Assembly: GCA_036345935.2 (NCBI GenBank)
Contig: JADWOT020000001.1
Location: forward strand, 3,242,106 to 3,306,105
DNA from: Taenia hydatigena
Taxonomy: Eukaryota > Platyhelminthes > Cestoda > Cyclophyllidea > Taeniidae
DNA length: 64,000 bases
Direction of reading: 5' to 3'
The notes beneath the pieces are model-generated. The model was not told the DNA's origin, ran no database searches, and saw only the letters and a program-made list of their open reading frames with translations. The position numbers were made by a program, and so were the translations under genes. Numbering within the stretch: the stretch's first letter is position 1; every line of letters starts with the position of its first letter. This document shows, piece by piece, positions 57,901 to 64,000 of the stretch.

Positions 57901-60900
57901 AAGATGTCGTCCTGAAAAGGCTAGAGGTTTTGGACGCAATCGACACCAAATCTCTCTCATAATTTCAAAAATCATGATCTGCCGCAGTCGACACAAATGC
58001 AGACACTCACCGTAATGCTGGCATTGCGTCAGGAGCCACCGCACCAACACGCACACAGTGCACTGAGGTTCATAGGGTGTCGGGTCGTATATCAGACTAG
58101 AGTTGAGATCATTTATTAAGTCATCAGTGGGATGAATTCCGCCCTCTTCGATTATTTCAAGCAAGACCCACATAGGACCTCCTATAAAGACGGGGATTTC
58201 GATGCCTGCATCTATTGGATCACGGTAATCGTTTCCAAACGTCATCATTGGTGTGCCTGGAGGTAAGTTCTCCAAGTTAATGTAGAGGTCTACATCACGC
58301 TGCGGATCAAACGGTTGATGAACTATATGAGATTCGTGGCGGGGATAATAGACTTGTTGCTCTGCCTGTTGTTCCTGTTCCATCGTTGGAAGAATTGAGG
58401 TTTTAGGGAGGCTAAACACACGTCCACATATGCACAGATGGACTGTCGCAAAAAATCGACCCTCTATGTGCGTCACGTGGAACTGCGAGGGGAGTTGAAG
58501 TCAAACTGGAGCGTTTGACCTCACATGCAAAAGGAGGATTGCCATTGTGACACATCATGAGTGCAGTGGTCTAGATCGGTTAAGGCGGCAGGCAGCAATG
58601 ACTGTGTGCGAATGACCGCGGAACAGTGGGTGCTGACTAATGACACTTCGTATGCCAACAGAGCCATCAAACCTGAACGCGCGAAATGCTCGTACGGCGG
58701 ATTTAGCGCTGGGAAGTGCTGTCATTTCCTTCCTCCTCCCCCCCCCCCCTCCCCCTTATTCTTGCACAAACCTAATAGCTCTAGATTCATTTAAGAGCTA
58801 CGTTTACTTAAATGAAAAAAAAGTAGCGTGTAAATGTCGTTGGAACATAAATATGAACTCATTCTTTTATAAGGACGTGACAGCCCTTTCAAGGTAATGA
58901 AATCCAATGAGAGAACAGAAAACACTAGGATATCCGCATCCTCTGGTATTGAGCATACTGACAGAGGCATCTTTCCGGGTGTCTTTGGCAATCAAAATGA
59001 TGCACGTACAATTGGTAGGCGGAGACATTTCTGTAGAACAGCTGGGGAGAAGTGGCTTTGGTGACAGGCGACACCAAATCTCCTTCATTATCCCGTAAAT
59101 TATGGTCTAAGATTCGTTTTGTAAGCGTTCACAACAGTCACTGAAGTTGTCACACTCCATCAATAGCCAGCTAACCAAACAGCACACCCAACACTCTCGA
59201 TTCTCGGGGGTTGGTAGTTGAACCCCTTCCGCTTCTAAGTGATAAAAGAAGCTCTCACCTCCAGCATTGAAGGCCTGCTCACTCTTCAAGCGTAAAACCA
59301 ACATAGGACTGGCTATGAAGAGAGAAATGGGGATTCCTGGATAGCACACATGCTTGAAGTCATCCCCAAATGTCAATGTCGGCGTGTTTGGAAGCAAGTA
59401 TTCCACATCAATGAAGAGAAGTCTATCAAAAGCGGGGTTAAAAGGTTGATGCTAAATGCAGGTGTGATGCAGTGAGCTCTGCATAATTTGGAGATCCACA
59501 AGAGGTCGAGGGAGCGGGATGCGACCCTATGCGCATGCATGTCACGTGGCAAGAAGACACGAGCTTCAAAGTGGCCAATCGTGGGTCCAGTATTTACGAA
59601 GCCGCCTTCAACACCTTGGAGACTCGGTAGTTATACCAACACTCCTCTACTGATAAAAATCCTTTCGGCCCTGTCTCCAGATCATTGTTCTGGCTAGTGC
59701 CCTACTACCTGGATCGAAGACCGATTTCAACGAACCAAAATCCAGAATTTCGTGAAGGGAAGACATCTGCCTCCCAGGAATGGATCCATAGGTCATGAAT
59801 ATTTCTTCCAATTCAGGTAACGCATCATGACAATTAATAGCTGAAGTAGTACCAGACTTAGATTGGCGGCTGGGAAAAAAACGCGGTAGGAGCAGGGTGG
59901 TGAGGAGGAGGGATTGTGGAATATCAGCCCCTCAGAGCCATCAATATCCCATATCAAGCAATTTTTTATTAAGAAAATCTCCTCAGTTTTTGAGCCGATA
60001 AAGGGAAATCCGGGAAAGCACATGCCTCCCTCACTTCCATCCCCCACCCTGCTCCACTTCCCCAAAAATTACCTTAAATGCTTCGAAGGACGCCCTGATG
60101 GTATTGTAGAGTTGCATGTACTCCTGTGAATCAGCGAAGTAGCCGTGAGTCTCCCGACTACCAAGTACCAAGCGGTTCTCCTCTTCTAAGGGAGTGGAGA
60201 GAAAGACGAAAAGAATGTTAACCTCGTCAGAATTAGAAAATCTGTACCAAAAGCCGGTCAAACGGATCGAAGCACTCAAACCTCTGGGAAAATAGCGCCC
60301 AGACTGAACATACAGTGATTAAAAACTGTAGAAGATCCTTTGGGCTATTCCCACCAAACATATAACCTTCGGATCCAAAGGCAGTTGGACGCAGAAAATG
60401 AATTTAAAAATATCAGAACTTCAGATTCAAGGAAGAAGAGGCCCAGCGTTTAGAAATAAATGGAGTTGGTAGCCATCTAAGGGATCTGACTGTTGATAGC
60501 ACAAATGAATTCAAGGACTTTCAAAGGTTAGCTATCATAGGGAGGCCTATGAGTAGATGGGCTTACGCACTCATCTCATCTCATCTCAAACTACCCCTTA
60601 GATGCAAACAGACCTTCGGCTTCAGTGGTTTGAACAAATTGTAGGCCGAAAATGGGCCTGGACTTAGTCTGGCTAGTAGTTATCGTTGTAGTAATGACGG
60701 TGGAAGGATTGGCAGAGGAACCTCCAATTGGTGCGCTGGCGATTGGGACCGAAGAGGAGGCCGGATTGCCTCCAACAAGGCTGGAGAGGATGCTGGTGGC
60801 GGATGCCGCTGAATTCGGTTTCGCTCCCTTGAAGACATGCCAGAATATTGCCAGCAATCTAAAAGAGCATTCGGGGGATAATTTGCTTACATTCAGGTGC

Positions 60901-63900
60901 CGGCGAGATTCTGCCCCTTTCCATAAAGCTGCAAAAGCCAGAAAACTTTCGGGATCACCGCACTCTCCAGCTCTGCTCCTGGCCTGAAGCCTCTTAAAAC
61001 GCCGTCTGGAGGGTTATTGAGAGGAGTGTACCCACAATATCCTAAGAATTAACCCATTATTGCCCGTTATCGCTAAACAGGCAATGGGACATCAGAATGT
61101 TCTGATGGATTTCCAATGTGAAACGGTAATGCGCCCTACTTGTTGCCTACTCATATTAAATTAAGTAGCAGCATTTCATACAGGATCGAATAATTGGGAT
61201 TCATGAGTGAGGCAGAGAAGAGAACGAACTTGATAACATGCTTGAGAAGGGCTCCAGATGCGCGAGTGAAGGCGTGATCCTGATGGAGTTCCATTTTTCC
61301 ACCAGCTGGAGTACTTCCCTCCAATAGACTGCTAACGCCCCAGCCTAAAATCCCAATAAAAAATATATGCAATCAGGGCTGCCAACGAGGTTTAAACTGT
61401 TCCCAAGGGTTCTTCATCTTCAATAGCACACGGCTTACGTTAGTAGGTATAAAACATCAGATTTGGAGCAAAAAAAATATTTGTTTAGAGGGAGGACTAA
61501 TCTCAAGTCAGTGTACCACTCCTGTAAGTGCCAACGCACCCACCGATATCGAGAAAACAATGACAGCCAACTCACGTAGAGCGCATCCTGAAGCTAGACA
61601 AAGCAGCTGAGCCTGCAAAGCCAGGTCGGTTAAGGCGAGAGGTGAAATTGAGAGCTGAGAGATGCAGTGCCACAGAAGGAGGGCCATCTTGGGACGTCGT
61701 TGGTAGCGCTGCAAGGCGAATTGAGCGGGTGAGATCGTAGGATTTTCATTGGCCGTATCTAAAGACTGTGGCAAGGAGGATGGAGTGTACCAGAGGACAT
61801 GATTCGAGGTTATTGGCGGGCAGCCAAGCAGTTCGGCCAGACCGAAGATTAACGAATGCTAAGAAAGAAAGAGTTATGAGGTAAATGGATGGGATTAGCT
61901 GAAGTATTAGGAGGCATTTCGGAGGTCTGACCATCATGCTCCGATTCTCCTGACTATCACAGACAGGTGACAATTCCAGAAGACTGTCTACCACCTCCCG
62001 AAACACCCGATGCAGCCCACGAATGTGTCGCTGTCGCCAAAAACAGCGCCTATGAGGCAGCGACGACTTCAGTTGTTGGGAGGAAGGCGATGGTGGAGCC
62101 GAAAACCTCAAATACACAGGGAGATCTTTGGTTACACAACGCAAATCATCTGCAAAACCACTGACAGTGGAAACGTAGGTGTCTTGAGCAACCGGAAGAT
62201 CACACGCGACGAAGTTCTGACCTGCGACAGAATGGAACGGATTGGCATACCCCTTCAAAATTGGCTATCTGACAACGAATCAAACCTGTGAGAGCTGAAT
62301 GCTCAAAAAGATGGACAGCAGCAGTGTCAATGGATTCCAAATCAACATTATCTATCTGTGTGCTTTGAAGATCAGCAGATGGAATGCGCCTGGCGAGGGC
62401 GAGAAGGGAATGAAATGCCTCTCGACCAAGGGAGCGATCAGCGTCAGCGAATAATCGAAGACATTCGTTCCAGGTGACAATTGACAGCGGCGTGGCCTCT
62501 ACGAGACGCTTTGAAGTGCCATTTCTATAACGGCCGAACTGAAAATGAAGTAGAAAAGTTAATGCTTGAGGAGTACCGTTCTACTCTATGGTATCTGAAC
62601 TGCAAACTCCAGACAGTCTGACAGATGCCCACGTACCCAAGTCCGCTCCAAATGTTCCAGCTGGTCCCAGTCCAGACCAGCCACCAGGAGTAGAGTCTCG
62701 CGTCGCACCAGGCGGTAAGGGTGACGAGCACAGTCCACCAGTCGGGCGGCTAGACACTGCAATAAACGTACGGATGCCGACTCCGTTTCCATATCAACAA
62801 TAGGAACGACGGCTGGCAGATGGAGGAGTGGGTTGGCGCACGACCGAAGGGCCTTCAGAGCCATACGGTAAGTGATGCCTGATTTCTGAATAACGAAAAA
62901 GAAGCCGTATTATTCGATTCTGTGGAACAAGAAGACACGATATTAGGAGTGACCAGGGGAACTACGGTGAAGACAACGATAGGTAAGACTAACTGGTTGG
63001 TTACTGAAAGAATGCGTCCTAAGCAACTAAGATAGTTACCTCAGAGGCAAGAAGATCGTCCAGACCGCAGGTGAGACGGTAGATTTGCAGATGTTGATGG
63101 GCATCCAGACACGATGATGGTTTGATCAGAGCGTGTGTTGAGGTAGAACGGAGAATATTTCCCACGAGGAGACACGCATTACCTCGTACCTGAGGATCAC
63201 TGTGGTGCATTAGGTGGAGAGCCATTTCAACTGAAAGAGAAAGACAATCATAATAAGGAAAAGTGTGCGTCCAACAAGCAACAAATCAACTCCACTTACT
63301 TCCAGTGACTGTTTTCGCCTCTCCGCCCTCCTCTCCTGAAGGCTGGGAGGTCGCTTGCAGTGGTTCAAAAAATAACCCCGGTGGAAGCGTAAGCGACAAT
63401 TTCGCCAAACACGCCACCGCTAGCGATTGCGCCGCGGCACGAGCTGTCGATGGCGCACCCGATAGGAGACCAAATTGGTGCGCAAAGAGGCCCAAAAAAC
63501 TGTGCATCGAGGAGGTGGTGAGAATCTCATTTTCATCCTCAGATTCCACCTCATCCGTCGTGTCAGATTGCGAACCTAGAATGACACTTCATCAATTATT
63601 AATTTAAAAAATTTTGTCATAGGAAATCGAAGCAAAACAACTCACTCGGAAGACCGTTGGGCAACGCTTCTGTTTCTCGCTGAGCTACAAAGAGAGGGAG
63701 GAACAAATATCAACTTAGGTAACCCCAACAAAACGTAAAACGCCAAAGGAATGAATGTATACCGGGCGCCAAAGGTGCAGTGGGAAGAAGGTTTCGCTTC
63801 ACAAGGGATATTTTTTCTCCTCCACTTTCGACGATGGTGGAAGTAAGTGGTGTTGCAGATTGGGAGGCCACTGAACCAACGTCGTCCACGTCAGAGGCAT

Positions 63901-63906
63901 CCACCG
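43259..63906 (-). CDS. HTT: Huntingtin (HTT) orthologue, 5' end outside window
   Basis: Very large HEAT-repeat scaffold protein acting in vesicle transport and selective autophagy in animals. I model 40 exons in the window (9143 nt, 3,047 codons including the stop), one continuous open frame; the three blocks are listed separately. Residues matching human HTT in the same order include HSDPQVRGNACLLVGNIL, YRLVRRETLLLVAGLD, LLRALFGTNLTS, IRLFEPLV, VPALAPLIIDIYVVRG, CSLDLSQRQLAGL, GWLDRSMFESTWNALLAV, VLCSDLFTTREQF and ATAFYIVEQFSPL. By remembered similarity the first exon corresponds to roughly human residue 600, so the polyglutamine/N17 end is not here. The windowed part is about 500 residues longer than the matching human part, because of Ser/Gly/Ala-rich insertions (exons at 47884, 45563, 45210). 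Introns are mostly 30-400 bases, except the 6.2 kb intron 53856-60072, which hosts a nested gene array. The stop codon is at 43259. Confidence 0.93.
49162..53855 (-). other. Huntingtin exon block 2 (15 exons, after the giant intron)
   Basis: Exons: 53667-53855, 53215-53317, 52963-53141, 52767-52928, 52232-52432, 51991-52175, 51773-51950, 51492-51689, 51272-51423, 50917-51092, 50810-50844, 50385-50741, 49848-50078, 49315-49802, 49162-49189. Anchors are EEVLCYLEVAFMWDP, LLRALFGTNL, YYIRLFEPLVLQCLHEYH, VLIELGVNYSQLDEEF, VPALAPLIIDIYVVRG and LPLILWHQIRIKVF. The first exon continues the frame of 60073-60185 exactly, which shows that the 6.2 kb between them is intronic. The acceptor of 52963-53141 is weak. 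The last two pieces (49162-49315) are the least certain part of the whole gene model, being chosen only because they keep frame. Confidence 0.75.
54144..54149 (-). terminator. Poly(A) signal of nested gene 1
   Basis: AATAAA on the minus strand, about 124 bases beyond the stop codon of the nested gene ending at 54273. It supports a transcript of its own, separate from the huntingtin transcript. Confidence 0.5.
54273..55379 (-). CDS. Nested single-exon gene 1, unknown family (368 aa)
   Basis: I do not recognise this family. The uninterrupted reading frame of 368 codons shares an ordered set of blocks with the two neighbouring genes. Shared blocks: a start region H-R/Q-x-[YF]-[ND]-P; LINLENLPPDTPMM; IPLFIAGPLLVFRL (residues about 73-86); TPENPDCEVCCLVQWLLTEC (about 104-123); a VVKEIWLR helix; a long predicted helix NVIRILRQFF; and the C-terminal FYKNN followed by HPERCLCRYARFLEE. 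Cysteines are conserved in C-x-V-C and C-x-C patterns. There is no signal peptide or clear membrane span, and the sequence looks largely helical. The start ATG at 55379 lies 39 bases from a GTCACGTG motif shared by all copies. No introns are seen, unlike every other gene in the window, which suggests origin from a retrocopy. The transcript direction is the same as the host gene. Confidence 0.8.
   Translation of the reverse strand: MAAAGSRSPRAVSVRVHATDLPHRQYNPCSDTDMLINLENLPPDTPMMGFEVTYNAVGRPNIQIPLFIAGPLLVFRLHSEDFRPSCLTSFIHSMSTERRRYPTPENPDCEVCCLVQWLLTECRNYDDCLTRLYPKPQDIVYEVVKEIWLRFYKKPILISRRHLQVTKKISFLTLANGEPFIFPGDPERRPYNLDWPLKKAYSFLWSNAIIYALRQTLSRGGILNDVAAFLLLNVIRILRQFFLALTPPPGPIQICDELFVLDCIHYFPLTTNPIVMLFATDMSKLLLRLDDNWNFNERGEEEYARDNLRAYESCTFIASLNLLIMNMTCSFYKNNMAQIYVHYFDCRQHPERCLCRYARFLEEADQNR
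55418..55440 (-). promoter_or_regulatory. GTCACGTG promoter element of nested gene 1
   Basis: On the plus strand GTCACGTG (55418-55425) is followed by GGTCCAAGTCAC. The same CACGTG core and a following TCCAAGTCAC string lie in the same place before nested gene 2. CACGTG is the palindromic E-box bound by bHLH-zip factors such as USF, MITF/TFE and MAX. Binding here is inference. Confidence 0.55.
55622..55627 (-). terminator. Poly(A) signal of nested gene 2
   Basis: AATAAA on the minus strand about 99 bases past the stop codon of nested gene 2. Confidence 0.5.
55726..56814 (-). CDS. Nested single-exon gene 2, unknown family (362 aa)
   Basis: A single open frame of 362 codons, paralogous to its neighbours and of unknown function. 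Conserved blocks: PHRAFNPQCDEHLYIDLD, APDTPM, IPLFIAGPLMVLR, PTPENPQCLVCCLVRWLLTQ followed by C, VFEVMREICVRLRPKP, SLEWTNGFMYLIYLD, FIFVNIIRILRRYSE, a Leu/Ala-rich helix MKLARALFLALLEYE, NILMMNVTDIFYKN, and C-terminal NTCACRFAQSLEEED. The C-terminal half is a series of amphipathic helices. The order of the helices loosely recalls the cyclin-box-like fold of CDK5 activators, but no diagnostic motif was confirmed and I would not assign it. The ATG at 56814 lies 51 bases from its GTCACGTG element. The neighbouring copies are 347 bases downstream and 472 bases upstream. Confidence 0.8.
   Translation of the reverse strand: MTFESSGCSPRHFCGLPHRAFNPQCDEHLYIDLDCMAPDTPMVEFDDKFKCCVGQGVPIPLFIAGPLMVLRTLYDEQRGCGPDSFFDCLDYTAIYDPTPENPQCLVCCLVRWLLTQCCSLQECMDSLCTQDQMIVFEVMREICVRLRPKPLHVSPRHVEFAKRFNYIGLPFHNFLRCPLAPHLALRDVDWATQLAGSLEWTNGFMYLIYLDIGDRGMQSDIARFIFVNIIRILRRYSEVAFPPQCDLGYPQYYMLDAVKCNQGAALRPIMKLARALFLALLEYEPYGFVCDTPPVPGYRREEVYTYQHNMRRVMENILMMNVTDIFYKNVDLNCAIVHTLDQHDTPNTCACRFAQSLEEEDC
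56865..56887 (-). promoter_or_regulatory. GTCACGTG promoter element of nested gene 2
   Basis: Plus-strand GTCACGTGAT (56865-56874) is followed by TCCAAGTCAC, nearly identical in layout to the element before nested gene 1. GTCACGTGAT is one base from the TFEB/MITF consensus GTCACGTGAC. Confidence 0.55.
57286..58383 (-). CDS. Nested single-exon gene 3, unknown family (about 365 aa)
   Basis: Third intact paralogue. The frame is open to an upstream ATG at 58476 (396 aa), but I choose the ATG at 58383. It gives a length of 365 aa like the siblings, puts about 20 residues before the conserved HQPFDPQ block as in genes 1 and 2, and leaves the GTCACGTG element (58472) upstream rather than across the start codon. 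Blocks: LYINLENLPPGTPMMTF, IPVFIGGPMWVLLE, PTPYEPQCTVCVLVRWLLTQ then C, IFEIMREIWCRLRPKPL, SLEWTYGFMFLIHED, FLFANLIRILRAY, MKLAKTIFLTLAELE, LLAMNVAELFYNGANP, and C-terminal PQLCPCRYARHLAATL. The C-terminal LEE of genes 1 and 2 is replaced by LAA. No intron is present and the function is unknown. Confidence 0.78.
   Translation of the reverse strand: MEQEQQAEQQVYYPRHESHIVHQPFDPQRDVDLYINLENLPPGTPMMTFGNDYRDPIDAGIEIPVFIGGPMWVLLEIIEEGGIHPTDDLINDLNSSLIYDPTPYEPQCTVCVLVRWLLTQCQHYGECLHLCRLRQIMIFEIMREIWCRLRPKPLAFSGRHLDQASRIKYLILPMHNMYPLPLFPFAPPAVLPWVQGGRLVSLEWTYGFMFLIHEDIVSAGELAPISRFLFANLIRILRAYINAKLPFVPGATNSRLYILDAIWLNSGIALEVVMKLAKTIFLTLAELEGDWIPHPTPPPPGFRRENSIWYRKRMQRIVDNLLAMNVAELFYNGANPENFYQHSINCATSPQLCPCRYARHLAATL
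58472..58479 (-). promoter_or_regulatory. GTCACGTG promoter element of nested gene 3
   Basis: Plus-strand GTCACGTG, 89 bases from the chosen ATG at 58383. A weaker GAAGTCAAAC string follows at about 58497, in place of the AAGTCAC of genes 1 and 2. Confidence 0.5.
58732..58757 (+). repeat. C-rich low-complexity run
   Basis: A run of about 12 C bases inside a CCT-rich stretch, between nested gene 3 and the broken copy 4. It is a likely hotspot for length errors in assembly. Confidence 0.6.
58925..59451 (-). pseudogene. Broken fourth copy of the nested gene family
   Basis: From 59451 the frame reads the family start block (HQPFNPAFDRLLFIDVE), TPTLTFGDDF, IPISLFIASPMLVLRLK, PTPENRECWVCCLVSWLLME then C, and reaches an in-frame TAG at 59107-59109. 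The same frame then continues with YGIMKEIWCRLSPKPL. At about 59040-59050 roughly 170 codons are missing compared with the intact copies. The C-terminal block resumes in another frame from 59038 (FYRNVSAYQLYVHHFDCQ, HPERCLCQYAQY) and ends at TAG 58925. That C-terminal block is closest to nested gene 1. The copy keeps a GTCACGTG element at 59541. With a nonsense codon, a deletion and a frame change it is unlikely to make the family protein. Confidence 0.8.
59541..59548 (-). promoter_or_regulatory. GTCACGTG element of the broken copy
   Basis: Plus-strand GTCACGTG lies 90 bases upstream of the first recognisable codon of the pseudogene. It matches the position of the elements before the three intact copies, so the duplicated unit included the promoter. 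Confidence 0.45.
60073..63906 (-). other. Huntingtin exon block 1 (11 exons, upstream of the giant intron)
   Basis: Exons 5' to 3': 63763-63906, 63646-63684, 63300-63575, 63040-63230, 62637-62885, 62286-62538, 61932-62221, 61576-61858, 61182-61344, 60614-60858, 60073-60185. The first two are an acidic Ser-rich linker. The third and fourth contain the HEAT segment with HSDPQVRG, the fifth YRLVRRETLLLVAG, and the last HGYFADSQEYMQLYNTIRA. This last matches the human [20 protein letters not shown] segment by position and pattern. All junctions keep frame. The exon at 60614 uses a GTCTGT donor, chosen because it is the only GT that joins in frame. Confidence 0.82.
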
Positions 63907-64000
63907 CTGAAATGCGAATCAAAAGGAGTCACAAATAGGTAGAACAGTTGAAGTACTAGAAAAGTAATCATTTTAACAATCCACAGGTGCAGTGTTGCAT

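Larger units (their letters stand above)
53856..60072 (-). other. 6.2 kb huntingtin intron hosting nested genes
   Basis: This interval lies between two huntingtin exons that join in phase 0 (GCATTTAAG with GTAATT donor; CCATAG acceptor). Introns elsewhere in this gene are far shorter. It contains the four-member single-exon gene array (54273-59451). Its 5' part (59600-60072) and 3' part (53856-54140) show nothing else I can support. Confidence 0.8.

Noticed and set aside
57286..58476. 396-aa start for nested gene 3
   Set aside because: The extra 31 residues have no counterpart in the siblings, and this start codon overlaps the shared GTCACGTG element.

Overview
This is eukaryotic DNA: genes broken by many short GT-AG introns, poly(A) signals, (TA)n-bearing repeats, and no bacterial-style operons. 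The proteins are clear metazoan orthologues but diverged from vertebrate forms. Gene structure, short introns and repeat content suggest a parasitic flatworm, most likely a cestode; that assignment is an inference, because no species-specific marker was recognised.

Layout. Positions 1-17194 hold no gene I can support. Minus strand 17195-24943 is a WIPI/ATG18-family autophagy beta-propeller gene (11 exons, about 522 aa), including a 24-nt microexon. Minus strand 26334-29286 is a Tat-SF1 (HTATSF1/CUS2) orthologue (6 exons, 514 aa). A repeat-rich 3.1 kb interval with foldback elements separates it from the divergently transcribed SPT16 gene (FACT histone chaperone, plus strand 32359-42109, 16 exons, 1096 aa). 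SPT16 converges on a huntingtin gene that fills the rest of the window on the minus strand (43259-63906; 40 exons modelled, about 3,046 codons in one continuous frame; its 5' end lies beyond the window).

The most unusual region is a 6.2 kb huntingtin intron (53856-60072). It holds a tandem array of four related single-exon genes in the same orientation as the host gene: three intact (368, 362 and about 365 aa) and one broken by an in-frame stop and a large internal deletion. I do not recognise the family. Each unit has a GTCACGTG element upstream, and two have their own AATAAA downstream, so they look like independent transcription units. The pattern fits a retrogene-like founder that landed in the intron and expanded by tandem duplication at about 1.4-1.6 kb spacing.

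Exon boundaries were deduced by eye from splice signals, reading-frame continuity and remembered similarity to human WIPI2, HTATSF1, SUPT16H and HTT. Every model keeps one open frame from exon to exon, which is the main internal check. No alignment or database search was run.
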